The notes under the pieces: model-generated
Told to the model about the DNA's origin: nothing
The model's input: the letters and a program-made list of their open reading frames with translations, nothing else
Database searches by the model: none
Program-made: the position numbers and the translations under genes
Source: UBA8529 sp964390565
Lineage (GTDB): Bacteria > Bacteroidota > Bacteroidia > Bacteroidales > Tenuifilaceae
Assembly (NCBI GenBank): GCA_964390565.1
Contig: CAYMII010000024.1
Span: 1-53,194, forward strand
DNA: 53,194 nt
Direction of reading: 5' to 3'
Shown here: positions 23,418 through 33,400 of the stretch, in pieces
How positions within the stretch are numbered: position 1 is the first letter of the stretch
Layout of the letters: each line of letters begins with the position of its first letter

Positions 23418-24359
23418 TTAGTTGCTTGATACACCGTTGGTGCGATTGTAGTCTTGAACAACCTGAATGAAAATGTCGTTCATGCTAGGGATTACTTGGT
23501 TAAAACCAACAACCTCAACAGCAGGCAACACAAGATTGAGTAAACGGTTATCGGATGAGAAGTTGTTTACTTTTATTAGGGCTTTTTTAACACCAGCCTC
23601 ATCCTTTTCGCTAACCAATGAGTAGTTTGTATCGAGACTAGCGCTTAATTTATGAGAATCGCCACGATACGCTAATTCGAAGATATTGCTTCCATACTGC
23701 TTGCGGACCTCATTTATTTCGCCATGTAAAATATTTTTTGACTTATTGATTAGCGCAATGTGATCACAAAGTTCTTCAACCGAACTCATGTTGTGGGTCG
23801 AGAATATAATGGTTGAGCCTTTTTCTTTAAGTTTTAAAATCTCATCTTTTAGAAGATTTGCATTAATTGGATCGAATCCGCTAAAGGGCTCATCGAATAT
23901 TAGCAGTTTTGGTTCATGAATTACAGTTACTATGAACTGAACTTTTTGAGCCATCCCTTTTGATAGCTCTTCAACCTTCTTATCCCACCAGCTCTGAATT
24001 TCGAATTTTTCGAACCAAATTTTAAGCTGTTTGATTGCATCATTTTTGCTAATGCCCTTTAATTGTGAAAGGTAAAGCGCCTGTTCGCCAACCTTCATCT
24101 TTTTATATAGACCGCGTTCCTCGGGAAGGTAGCCGATTTGATAGATATCATCGGCCTTCATCTTTCTTCCAGCGAAGGTTACTTCGCCCTTGTCGGGTCC
24201 TGTTATTTGATTGATAATTCGGATAAGCGTTGTTTTTCCTGCCCCGTTTGGACCCAAAAGGCCAAAGATACTTTTCTCGGGTACAGCAATGCTCACATCG
24301 TCGAGCGCAAGATGGTTTGCGAATCGTTTCTCGACATGCTCAGCGGTTAAAAGATTCAT
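23418..24359 (-). CDS. ABC transporter ATP-binding protein (NatA-like)
   Basis: 313 residues. Walker A GLLGPNGAGKTTLI, Q-loop region, ABC signature LSKGMAQKVQ (LSGGQ variant), Walker B KLLIFDEPFSGFDPI, H-loop IFSTHNM. A C-terminal extension of about 80 residues, common in exporter ATPases of the DUF4162 type, follows. First gene of a two-gene exporter operon ending at the 21988-22022 terminator. Confidence 0.93.
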   Translation of the reverse strand: MNLLTAEHVEKRFANHLALDDVSIAVPEKSIFGLLGPNGAGKTTLIRIINQITGPDKGEVTFAGRKMKADDIYQIGYLPEERGLYKKMKVGEQALYLSQLKGISKNDAIKQLKIWFEKFEIQSWWDKKVEELSKGMAQKVQFIVTVIHEPKLLIFDEPFSGFDPINANLLKDEILKLKEKGSTIIFSTHNMSSVEELCDHIALINKSKNILHGEINEVRKQYGSNIFELAYRGDSHKLSASLDTNYSLVSEKDEAGVKKALIKVNNFSSDNRLLNLVLPAVEVVGFNQVIPSMNDIFIQVVQDYNRTNGVSSN

Positions 24360-24510
24360 AATAATTTTAAATTAATTGGTTATAGAATGAGTTTCGAAAT
24401 TTACTACTTAATTAGTATTGCATCGATGCTGTTTGTTACAAATTATTTTTCACAGTGAAACTCTGTGCTCTACTCAGTGGCTCTCCGTTGTTAATTCAAA
24501 GAGAAAATAA

Positions 24511-24542
24511 AAAATCCCTGAATTATTACTTTCAGGGATTTT
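24511..24542 (-). terminator. Terminator of grpE-dnaJ
   Basis: AAATCCCTGAA (24512-24522) pairs with TTCAGGGATTT (24531-24541). On the minus strand TTTTTTATTTTC follows. Confidence 0.85.
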
Positions 24543-24560
24543 GTTTTGAGTATTAATTTT

Positions 24561-25712
24561 TTACTCGAAAAATCCCCTCATCTTTTCGAAGAAGTTCTTT
24601 TCGCTGCTATCTGGGTTTGGCTCAAAGTTTTCCGATTTCCCAAGCTTCTCAATAATCGCCTTTTCATCTTTTGATAAATTTCTTGGAACCCAAACATTGA
24701 TGGTTACAAGCAAATCGCCTTTGCCATAGCCATTAACATCAGGAATACCTTTGCCTTTTAATCGAAGAACTTTGCCAGGTTGTGTTCCTGGGTCGATTTT
24801 GATTTTTACCTTTCCATCAACTGTTGGAATTTCAACTGGAGCGCCCAAAGTAGCTTCAGGGAAGCTAAGGTAAAGGTTGTAAATAAGATCGTTGCCATCA
24901 CGAATAAGATCAGGATTTCTTTCCTCTTCAATCAACACTAGCAAGTCGCCATTAACACCACCTCTACGAGCCGCATTTCCACGTCCCGATACGCTCATCT
25001 GCATACCTTCTGCAACACCTGCGGGAATCTTGATGCTTATCACCTCATCGTCGCGCATTACGCCTTCGCCGCTGCAAGTAGTACATTTATTCGTAATAAT
25101 TTTGCCTTCACCGTTACATGTTGAGCATGGGTGGGTTGTCTGCATTTGTCCTAACATCGTGTTTGTAACACGAGTAACATATCCCGAGCCACGGCAAGAT
25201 GTACAAGTGCTGTACGATGAGCCCCCAGCAGCGCCCGATCCGTGACATGAATTACACGAAACGTATTTATTTACTTTAAGTTTTTTCTCAACACCGTTGG
25301 CAACCTCTTGAAGGTTAAGTTTTACCTTTACCCTAAGGTCTGAACCTTTGTTAACTCTCTGTGAACTTCTGCCACCGCCAAATCCGCCAAATCCGCCAAA
25401 GTGACCTCCGAAAATATCGCCGAATTGCGAGAAAATATCCTCTACAGTCATGCCTCTACCGGAGAAACCACCACCGCCACTGCCACCGTTCATGCCAGCA
25501 TGTCCGAACTGATCGTAACGGGCTCTCTTATTATCGTCGCTCAACACCTCGTAGGCTTCGGCTGCCTCCTTAAAGTGATCCTCCGATTTTTTATCTCCAG
25601 GATTCTTGTCAGGATGATACTTGATAGCCATCTTTCGATAGGCTTTTTTGATCTCGTCCTTCGAAGCATCGCGTTGAATACCAAGAATTTCGTAATAGTC
25701 TCTTTTGCTCAT
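24561..25712 (-). CDS. dnaJ: Chaperone protein DnaJ
   Basis: 383 residues. J domain with HPD in KYHPDKNPGD, a Gly/Phe-rich linker (about 75-115, GGFGGFGG), four CxxCxGxG zinc repeats (CNSCHGSG, CTSCRGSG, CSTCNGEG, CTTCSGEG) and the two C-terminal substrate domains. Works with DnaK and GrpE in protein folding. It lies 17 nt downstream of grpE, with a terminator after it; dnaK is not in this window. Confidence 0.98.
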   Translation of the reverse strand: MSKRDYYEILGIQRDASKDEIKKAYRKMAIKYHPDKNPGDKKSEDHFKEAAEAYEVLSDDNKRARYDQFGHAGMNGGSGGGGFSGRGMTVEDIFSQFGDIFGGHFGGFGGFGGGRSSQRVNKGSDLRVKVKLNLQEVANGVEKKLKVNKYVSCNSCHGSGAAGGSSYSTCTSCRGSGYVTRVTNTMLGQMQTTHPCSTCNGEGKIITNKCTTCSGEGVMRDDEVISIKIPAGVAEGMQMSVSGRGNAARRGGVNGDLLVLIEEERNPDLIRDGNDLIYNLYLSFPEATLGAPVEIPTVDGKVKIKIDPGTQPGKVLRLKGKGIPDVNGYGKGDLLVTINVWVPRNLSKDEKAIIEKLGKSENFEPNPDSSEKNFFEKMRGFFE

Positions 25713-25729
25713 AGTTTGTTTTACTTTAC

Positions 25730-26326
25730 CTATTCCCCAATTACCACTTTAGAGAAGCGAATTACCTTATCGTTAAGGGTATATCCCTTAAGAATCACAT
25801 CCACAATCTTGCCCTTTTTCTCCTCTTCTTGAACAGGGATTTTGGTGATAGCCTCGTGTAAATCAGTGTTTAGCTCTTTGCCAACAGCTTCAATTTCTGT
25901 AACACCTTTTGTTTTTAAGAAATCGCTGAACTTGTTTGAGATGAGATGAAGGCCTTGCTTAATAGCATCCATATCAGTAGATATTTCGAGGCTATTTATG
26001 GCTCTTTCAAAATCATCGACAACAGGTAAAATGGATTTAATAACATCTTCCGAAGCGTATTTGGTAAGATCCATTTTCTCCTTAAGCGAACGCTTACGGT
26101 AGTTGTCGAACTCCGCTGATAGGCGAAGGTATTTATCCCTCATCTCATCGAGCTGTGCTTGCAACTGCTGAACAGGATTAACTTCAACTTTCTCTTCAAT
26201 TTTTTCTTCTGCCACTTTTCCCTGCTCTTCAATATTGTTTTTAATAAACGAGGGTGCTTCAGCAGCAGTTGGATCTAAAATTTGCTCATCGGTTATCTCC
26301 TCAGGCTTGCTCTTTCTCTTGGTCAT
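25730..26326 (-). CDS. grpE: Nucleotide exchange factor GrpE
   Basis: 198 residues from ATG 26326 (MTKRKSKPEE). The N-terminus is low-complexity and charged, followed by the long coiled coil (QLQAQLDEMRDKYLRLSAEF) and the DNYRKRSLKEK and LLPVVDDFERA-like (ILPVVDDFERAI) GrpE motifs. It ends with the beta-domain VGKELNTDLHEAI and LKGYTLNDKVIRFSKVVIG. The 27-residue longer frame (to 26407) reaches the predicted transcription start, so it is rejected. Releases ADP from DnaK. First gene of grpE-dnaJ. Confidence 0.96.
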   Translation of the reverse strand: MTKRKSKPEEITDEQILDPTAAEAPSFIKNNIEEQGKVAEEKIEEKVEVNPVQQLQAQLDEMRDKYLRLSAEFDNYRKRSLKEKMDLTKYASEDVIKSILPVVDDFERAINSLEISTDMDAIKQGLHLISNKFSDFLKTKGVTEIEAVGKELNTDLHEAITKIPVQEEEKKGKIVDVILKGYTLNDKVIRFSKVVIGE

Positions 26327-26404
26327 ATCTTTATTATCTTTTTTCTTTTTAGTCACCAATGGTACACAAATATTTTGCCATTGATGTTTTCGGTCAAATT
26401 GGCA

Positions 26405-26434
26405 CAAAAGTACATAAAAAAACCCACCTGCAAA
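26405..26434 (-). promoter_or_regulatory. Promoter of grpE-dnaJ
   Basis: Minus strand TTTG (26434-26431), 18 nt, TACTTTTG (26412-26405). The -33 box falls in the loop of the terminator of the upstream M28 gene. Predicted start near 26398, a leader of about 70 nt. Confidence 0.6.
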
Positions 26435-26447
26435 GGATGGGTTTTTT
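26417..26447 (-). terminator. Terminator of the M28 peptidase gene
   Basis: AAAAAACCCA (26417-26426) pairs with TGGGTTTTTT (26438-26447) around an 11-nt loop; on the minus strand a T-run follows. It overlaps the -33 region of grpE. Confidence 0.8.
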
Positions 26448-26467
26448 CGGTGGTTAATTAATTATTT

Positions 26468-28066
26468 CTATTTCTTCTTTTTAGGATCTTTTTTCTCCTC
26501 TACCTTTTTTTCTAGCAAATAATATCCATCGCGAGAAAGTAGATGATCGAGATTAGCAATGCCATAAACAACAACAGCAGTTACGATGGCAGTATGCTCT
26601 TGGTATTCAGCAATGCTCTTATTGTAAAGGTCGCGTTCGGTGTGCCAAATTTCACCATAGCTAAAGTTATACCCTTTTGGATCTTCGGTATTAAATGTCA
26701 TGGTTGGAACGCCAACAACAGAGAATGGTCCACTATCGGTGCCACCAGCTTTTTTAGGTTTCTCTCTTGCTTCCCTTTTCTTAAGAGTAAATGGGAAGTC
26801 AGGATTTATGTCATTAAGTGGTTTGCAAATCTTCTCAATATCAGCCCACATAGCTTCCGAAACGCTTAACCCGTTGGCAACAGTTGGTCCTCCGTCGCGG
26901 TTAAACATGTTCGATATCTTATCCAGTTTATCCTTGTTTTTTTCAACCCAACTGGTTGATCCAAGCAATCCAAATTCCTCACCAGCCCAAAGACAAACAA
27001 GGATTGTACGTTTTGGTTTTCCACCGGCTTTCATGATTAACCGAGCGGCTTCCATAGCAGGAGTCAAACCTGAGCCATCATCTACTCCACCAGTTGCCAC
27101 ATCAAAAGCATCGAGGTGACCACCCATGATAACATACTCATTAGGGAATTCGGTGCCTGGAATTATTCCAATTACATTATGGTATTTGATTGGGCCCAAT
27201 TTAAAGTGATTGCGAATATCGAACTCAAGGTCAAAGGTTCGGCGTTCTTTTACCATCTGCTCAATAATCTTATACTGATGCTCATCAAGTTTGATATCGG
27301 GGATAGTTGGTAAAGTCTCAAAGGTCATGCTATCAACATTCTTACGGTCATATAGCGCAGTAATTGGAACTGGAGCCGATTGGATTATCCCAAGTATTCC
27401 TGCTTCAACCATTTGTTTATAAAACAATCCAGGTTCTTCTTTAAGGGGGAGTAGTTCAATCTTTTTTGCTTCTGTACCTCTATTCATCCAATTAATTCGG
27501 TTGATTGAATCATTCTGCTTTTCGATCTTCGCATTCTCAGCAATAACTTTGGCGCGCAATGCATCTGCTCTTTTTGAGTAATCGATTGGCCAACCTGTAC
27601 TTGCACCAGATACAAGAACCCAAGCCCCTTTTAACCTTCCCTTCATCCTATTTAATTCGGCCCAAGTTTTTGGCTCGATAAGCACATGTCCTTTTTGAAC
27701 GCCCTTAGTCCCTGATGTATATGATGGAGTTGCAAAATGAAGAGTCATTCCATTATCGCTAAGCATTCGTCCAAACCAAGGTCCACGGTTAAAACCAACA
27801 GGCAAAGTGCCCGACTCGTCCATTTCAACTTGCATTCCCCACTCTTTGAATTTACTGGCAGCCCAAGCTGCAGCATTTTCATATGCATCCGATCCTATTG
27901 GGCGACCTCCAAAGCGGTTGCAAAGAATGTCGAGATGCTTCATGGTTTGGTTATCGGTTTTACCGATTTCGATGATTTTTTTTACTACAGGATCATCTTG
28001 TGAAAACGAATTTGATGAAAAAACGAGCTGTAGTGTAACGGCAATAACAAGGAATAAGTTTTTCAT
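26468..28066 (-). CDS. Exported M28-family zinc aminopeptidase
   Basis: 532 residues from ATG 28066 (MKNLFLVIAV), with a signal peptide ending near SNSFSQ. The protease-associated-type domain lies in the middle, and the M28 catalytic core has GGHLDAFDVATGGVDDGSG (zinc His and bridging Asp), WAGEEFGLLGS (catalytic Glu pair), FNRDGGP, and a late His in EYQEHTAIV. The basic lysine tail is unusual for an export product but does not touch the core. Probably releases N-terminal residues from peptides in the periplasm or outside. Monocistronic, with its own terminator. Confidence 0.9.
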   Translation of the reverse strand: MKNLFLVIAVTLQLVFSSNSFSQDDPVVKKIIEIGKTDNQTMKHLDILCNRFGGRPIGSDAYENAAAWAASKFKEWGMQVEMDESGTLPVGFNRGPWFGRMLSDNGMTLHFATPSYTSGTKGVQKGHVLIEPKTWAELNRMKGRLKGAWVLVSGASTGWPIDYSKRADALRAKVIAENAKIEKQNDSINRINWMNRGTEAKKIELLPLKEEPGLFYKQMVEAGILGIIQSAPVPITALYDRKNVDSMTFETLPTIPDIKLDEHQYKIIEQMVKERRTFDLEFDIRNHFKLGPIKYHNVIGIIPGTEFPNEYVIMGGHLDAFDVATGGVDDGSGLTPAMEAARLIMKAGGKPKRTILVCLWAGEEFGLLGSTSWVEKNKDKLDKISNMFNRDGGPTVANGLSVSEAMWADIEKICKPLNDINPDFPFTLKKREAREKPKKAGGTDSGPFSVVGVPTMTFNTEDPKGYNFSYGEIWHTERDLYNKSIAEYQEHTAIVTAVVVYGIANLDHLLSRDGYYLLEKKVEEKKDPKKKK

Positions 28067-28198
28067 AGGTTTAGGGTTTATATATTTTGAACGAATTATT
28101 AGAGCAAACAATTCAAAAATGGTTTAATGATAATGTTTGATAGTCTCTTTATTTGATTTTAATTTAACAAGTGGAGGAGGCATTAGATAAAAACAAGA

Positions 28199-28226
28199 AG
28201 AGAAGTTGAATGATTCCAACTTCTCT
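28199..28226 (-). terminator. Probable terminator downstream of murA
   Basis: AGAGAAGTTG (28199-28208) and CAACTTCTCT (28217-28226) are perfect 10-bp arms. On the minus strand the T-run starts only after CTTG, so strength is uncertain. Confidence 0.55.
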
Positions 28227-28230
28227 CTAT

Positions 28231-28260
28231 ACTGTCAACGGACAACTATAAACTGTCACT
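28231..28260. repeat. Second patch of CTGTCA-type short repeats
   Basis: ACTGTCAAC, GGACAACTATA, AACTGTCAC in a row between the murA stop and its terminator. It resembles the patch at 21300-21327. Confidence 0.35.
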
Positions 28261-28264
28261 AATT

Positions 28265-29572
28265 CTATCCTATTCTTCTGATATCTGCACCAATTGCATT
28301 CAAACGTAGGTCAATGTTTTCGTACCCACGATCTATCTGCTCGATATTATGGATTGTGCTCTTGCCATCGGCAGATAGAGCAGCAATAAGAAGTGCAACC
28401 CCAGCACGAATATCGGGCGAGGTCATAGTTGTTGGGCGAAGGCGAAGCTGGTGGTTATGGCCAATCACCGTTGCACGGTGAGGGTCGCAGAGGATAATCT
28501 GAGCGCCCATATCGATTAACTTATCGACAAAGAATAGTCGACTCTCAAACATCTTCTGATGAATTAAAACAGAACCTTTAGCTTGCGTAGCAACCACAAG
28601 GAAAACGCTCAGTAGGTCAGGCGTTAAACCGGGCCATGTGGCATCAGCAATTGTCATAATTGAACCATCAATAAAAGAATCGATTTCGTAGTTGCTCTGC
28701 TCTGGAATATGAATATCATCGCCAATTCGCTCCATCTTAATTCCCAATCGGCTAAACGAATCAGGGATAATACCTAGGTTTTCGTACGAAACATTTTTGA
28801 TAGTGATGTCGCTACGGGTCATGGCTGCAAGGCCAATGAATGAGCCTATCTCAATCATGTCGGGGAGAATAGTGTGCTCGCAACCTTTTAGATATTCAAC
28901 GCCATCAATAATTAGCAGGTTTGATCCGATTCCCGATATTTTGGCGCCCATGCTAACAAGCATCTTGCTAAGCTGCTGTACGTATGGCTCGCAGGCTGCA
29001 TTAAAAATGGTAGTTTTACCAGGGGTCAAAACAGCAGCCATTAGTATGTTTGCAGTACCGGTAACCGATGCCTCATCCAATAGCATATATGAACCTTTAA
29101 GGTTTTTGCCCTCAACCTTAAAGAAGCTCTCCTTGGTATCGTAGTTGAAGGTTGCACCAAGTTTCTCGAAACCAATGAAGTGGGTATCGAGCCTACGGCG
29201 ACCAATCTTATCGCCACCAGGTTTTGGGATGTAAGCTATACCAAAGCGTGCTAGAAGTGGTCCAACAACCATAATGGAACCCCTAAGGCTTGCAGCCTTA
29301 TTCTTAAAATCGTCGGTGGTTAAATACTCAACATTAACGTTGTTGGCTTTGAATGTGCAAGTAGAAGAGTTGATTCTCTTAACCTCAACGCCCATGCATT
29401 CGAGCAGTTCTATTAATTTAAGCACATCCCTAATATTGGGGATGTTGTTTATTGTAACCTTTTCAGGTGTCAAAAGTGTTGCACAAAGTATTTGTAATGC
29501 TTCATTTTTGGCGCCCTGAGGGTGTAGTTCACCCTTAAGCTGCCTACCGCCATAAACTTCGAATGTGGCCAT
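28265..29572 (-). CDS. murA: UDP-N-acetylglucosamine 1-carboxyvinyltransferase, Asp-type
   Basis: First committed step of peptidoglycan synthesis: adds enolpyruvate from PEP to UDP-GlcNAc. 435 residues with the two-domain inside-out barrel. QGAKNEALQ (19-27) holds the Lys-Asn pair of the active site. The catalytic loop reads PGGDKIGRRRLDTH: D121 stands where E. coli MurA has C115, the residue alkylated by fosfomycin. MurA with Asp here is active but fosfomycin-insensitive in Mycobacterium and Chlamydia. The DUF4290 gene is directly upstream (17 nt), so the two are probably co-transcribed. Confidence 0.96.
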   Translation of the reverse strand: MATFEVYGGRQLKGELHPQGAKNEALQILCATLLTPEKVTINNIPNIRDVLKLIELLECMGVEVKRINSSTCTFKANNVNVEYLTTDDFKNKAASLRGSIMVVGPLLARFGIAYIPKPGGDKIGRRRLDTHFIGFEKLGATFNYDTKESFFKVEGKNLKGSYMLLDEASVTGTANILMAAVLTPGKTTIFNAACEPYVQQLSKMLVSMGAKISGIGSNLLIIDGVEYLKGCEHTILPDMIEIGSFIGLAAMTRSDITIKNVSYENLGIIPDSFSRLGIKMERIGDDIHIPEQSNYEIDSFIDGSIMTIADATWPGLTPDLLSVFLVVATQAKGSVLIHQKMFESRLFFVDKLIDMGAQIILCDPHRATVIGHNHQLRLRPTTMTSPDIRAGVALLIAALSADGKSTIHNIEQIDRGYENIDLRLNAIGADIRRIG

Positions 29573-29589
29573 AGTCGCTCGTTTTAAGG

Positions 29590-30174
29590 TTATTTTTTAC
29601 GTGGAATAAATTTGCGTTTGCTCTTGAATGCTTCGCGATTATCGCTTAGCCTAGTTCCGGGTGCTAGTTTTAATGCACCTTTCGAAAGCACGCCCATATC
29701 GCGGAGGATATCCTCATCGGAAACGGAATCGTTGCTCCACATCAGGTATGATTTTTTCATGTGGTTGGCAATCAGCTGTGTTAGAGCATCCTTTTGTTGG
29801 CCTTCCTCCATCTCGATTGCCTTTTGGATCATCATCTCAATAGATCGTCCGTAATGTTTAAAGGAAATAGGTTGAGTAGGATATGGTACCTTTTTAGGTT
29901 TCTCTTCGTAGGTTTCAAGGCTTGGGATTGGGTATGGCGAGTCAATATCAAGTTTAAAATCCGACATGATAAAGATATGATCCCAGAGTTTATGCTTAAA
30001 ATCGTTGATATCCCTTAAGTGTGGATTCAAGTTCCCCATTATCCCAATAAGCGAACGTGCTAAACGGTTTCGCTCGTCTCTATCCTCAACAGTTGCAAGG
30101 TGATCAACCATTTGTTGAATATTCCTACCGTACTCGGGGAGGTTTAGCTTCTTTCTGCTTGTGTTATAATCCAT
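29590..30174 (-). CDS. DUF4290 family protein
   Basis: 194 residues. Matches the DUF4290 family of Bacteroidota: YGRNIQQMVDHLATVEDRDERNRLA, IMGNLNPHLRDINDFKHKLWDH, and FKHYGRSIEMMIQKAIEMEEG, followed by a basic tail. The function is unknown. It is cytosolic, 17 nt upstream of murA, a conserved pairing that suggests a link to envelope synthesis. A -7 element (30195-30202) lies upstream. Confidence 0.88.
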   Translation of the reverse strand: MDYNTSRKKLNLPEYGRNIQQMVDHLATVEDRDERNRLARSLIGIMGNLNPHLRDINDFKHKLWDHIFIMSDFKLDIDSPYPIPSLETYEEKPKKVPYPTQPISFKHYGRSIEMMIQKAIEMEEGQQKDALTQLIANHMKKSYLMWSNDSVSDEDILRDMGVLSKGALKLAPGTRLSDNREAFKSKRKFIPRKK

Positions 30175-30194
30175 CGTATCGATTTGTTTGCTAT

Positions 30195-30202
30195 CAAATA
30201 TA
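30195..30202 (-). promoter_or_regulatory. -7 element of the DUF4290-murA operon
   Basis: Minus strand TATATTTG fits TAnnTTTG, 21 nt before the DUF4290 start. No clear -33 box. Confidence 0.4.
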
Positions 30203-30375
30203 AGAAAACGATTGCTTTTTAAGGTAAGGAAAAGTACTTTTTTATCTCCGAAGGGTGGTTTTATGAACTACTCCCAATAGCAAATTGCCAATCGTTTCAC
30301 AATGATGCAAAGCTAGCTGATTGTTGGAGAAAAACAAAATCATATAACAATTGAAGTTTATTTTTCTTTTAAAAG

Positions 30376-30406
30376 AAAAAGCGGAACCAAATTTTGGCTC
30401 CGCTTT
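30376..30406 (-). terminator. Terminator of the sortilin/BNR-repeat gene
   Basis: AAAGCGGA (30378-30385) pairs with TCCGCTTT (30399-30406), with an inner CCAAA/TTTGG extension. On the minus strand TTTTCTTTT follows. Confidence 0.85.
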
Positions 30407-30427
30407 AATCGATTTAGTAATTAAATG

Positions 30428-33400
30428 TTATTTCCAAACAGGTATTCTTCCTGTAGTATAAGGTGCCCCTTTTTCGTCCATCAATTTTCTTGCTTCAACC
30501 ATTTTGGTTTGTGCAATTGCTTTTACTCTATCTAAAACAGGAGGGAATTCCTCTTTGAGAATATTGTAAAGCATGGTAGATGTAGTTGTAATATCCGATG
30601 TGCTGTTGATTTGAGTATCGATTAGCTCATATAATCTATTAATTAAAGGCATATCAACAGGAGGGAGTTCCTCGGCGCTTGCTTTTGCCTCAAAACCATT
30701 GAATAAGAATAGAATATCATCTAACTCTTTTTCAATTTCCGATAATGCGGGTAAAAGCTTTTCGTGCGATGAAGGAAGCGTTAAGGCTGTTTGTTTCATG
30801 GCAATTACCTCTTCCTTTAAATCCTCAGCGAGCTGAATTGTCCCAATCATTGCTTTCGATAAGTTTGATATTTCGCGGTGGAAAGCAACCATCTTCTCGC
30901 GACTTTGAGCTGGAAGTGTGGTGTTGTTAAGCGCTTTTACATTAAAACTTGTTGGCTTGGTTAGCTGTGTTATTTGTCCATTCTGAACCATTGATATTTC
31001 AACGGAATATGTTCCGGGAAGAACAAATATGTTACCATCTCGCTTTGCAAACGGGTCGAATTTATCGGTTTTTCTTACTCGAGTATTATCGTAGCATAAA
31101 TCCCAGTTGATGCGTTGGATATTCTTTGATGGTTTTTTTGTAATGGTACGAATTATATCACCTTGACCATCGCGAATTGTGATTAGTAGATAGGCTGGAA
31201 TTTCATTCTTTTCATCTTCTAAATCTTTCAAACTTGGCTGTGGAATTGGTTTGCCATCCTTGAAAAGTTTCTTTTCAGCATCGTGGCGAATATCCTTCTT
31301 AAGTTTAGGAGTTTCTTTTAAAAAGAATGAGAATGTAGCCCCAAAATCTGGGTTTGGTGCGAGGTAGTACGAAGCGCCTTGACCATACTTTTTACCAGTT
31401 TGAATGTAAAGTAGGGCATCTTTTATTGGGAAAAGATAGCTACCCATTTTTGGAAATTCACCATTGATGTCGCGTAGCGGTGAATAGTTGTCGAGAATAT
31501 AGAAACCACGACCAAAGGTGGCAAGAACTAAATCGCTCTCTCGTTTCTGAATAGCCATATCGTAAACTGCAACCGAAGGCAGTTCTGATTCGAACTGTAC
31601 CCAGCTTTGACCACCATTTATTGAAAAGAATGCTCCAAACTCAGTGCCTGCAAAAAGTAAATCAGGTTTAACGAAATCTTGCTCGATGCAATGAACTGAG
31701 CCATTCTCAGGTAAATTTGCAGAAATAGATGTCCAGTTTTTTCCTTTATCGATACTCTTTAGAATGTAAGGTTTGAAATCGTCGCGTTTCAGGTTGCGAA
31801 GCGAAGCGAATACAACATTTTCATCAAAACGAGAAGCGAATATGTCGCTAACGTATGAGTTTTCGGGAACACCAGGGAATGATGATGTTTTTCTCCATGT
31901 TTTCCCAGCATCTTCGGTTACTTGAATTAGACCGTCGTCAGTTCCAACGTATATTAAATTCTCTTTTACTGGGGACTCATCCAAAGATACGATTGTGCCG
32001 AATAATGAAGTTGAGACATCTTTCGCAACAGCATCAACACTCCAGTATTTGCCCATTACAGGCCAAGTATTTCGATCGATTTGTGCAGTTAAATCATCAG
32101 AGATAACTTGCCAAGTATTTCCTCTATCATCGCTTCGGAAAAGTTTATTGGCAGCCATATACAGTCGGGTAGGAGAGAAAGGGCTAATAATTAAAGGGCT
32201 ATCCCAGTTCCATTTATAGGTTTTTTCACCTTTACGAGGTTGGGGTTTTATGTTGATGCGTTCGCCACTTTTCTTATCGTATCGAACTACATTTCCGTAT
32301 TGCGATTCGGAGTATATGATATCAGGGTTGTTTGGTTCAATTCGTGGCCAAAACCCATCGCCACCTACGGTTACAATCCATTCTCCGCTACTTACGCCAT
32401 CTTCGCAAATATTTCTAGATGGACCACCTAGTGTATTATTATCCTGTGTTCCGCCATAAACGTTATAAAAAGGTTGTGCGTCATCAAGTGCTACTCGGTA
32501 GAATTGTGTAACAGGAAGATTTGATACCTGATACCAGTAACCTTCATCTACATTATGTGTAATATAAACTCCTCCATCGCCACCTATCATTACATGTTTA
32601 TTGTCGGTTGGGTCAATCCAAAGGGCATGATCATCAACATGTCGGTCTTTATTGCTAACTCTCGACCAGTTTTTGCCACCATCACTGGTAACAAATGTTA
32701 TTGTTTCAACCGAATAAACCTTATCGAACTGAACAGGATCGCAATATATTTCGTTGTAATACTGTCCGCTTGATGCATGATCGCTCATTTTTGACCAGGT
32801 TTCACCTCTGTTTGTTGTTCGGAAAAAACCACCAGCATTATTTGCTGCCTCAATTATTAGGTAAAGAACATCGGGGTTTTGTGGTGATATAGCTATGCCC
32901 ATACCTCCCATGTGTTCGGATGGTAATCCGCTAGTTAACTTTTTCCAGGTTTTTCCAGCATCTTCCGATTTATGAACTGCCGATTCTGGACCTCCTCCAA
33001 TTTTAGTGAAAACATGCCTGCGACGTTGTTCAGAAGTTGCGTAAAGGATATCGGGATTACGAGGATCACAAATAATATTTGTAACACCTGTGTTCTCGCT
33101 AATATTTAAAACCTTTTCCCATTTTTGTCCACCATCAATTGTTTTATATAAACCTCTATCGCCACCTGGTCCCCAAGCAGATCCTTCTGCTGCAACATAA
33201 ACAACATTGGAATTACGAGGGTCGATAAGAATCATCCCTATTTGGCGACTATCTTTTAAACCCATATTTTTCCACGACTTACCTCCATCTAAAGATTTAT
33301 AGACGCCATTGCCATAACCCAATGCTCGTTGATGGTTGTTTTCACCAGTCCCAGCCCAAATTACGTTTGAATTGTTAGGATCAAGCGCAAGACAACCAAT

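Noticed and set aside
25361..25460. Short tandem CCGCCAAAT repeats, CRISPR-like at a glance
   Set aside because: They encode the Gly/Phe-rich linker of DnaJ; no spacers of uniform length.
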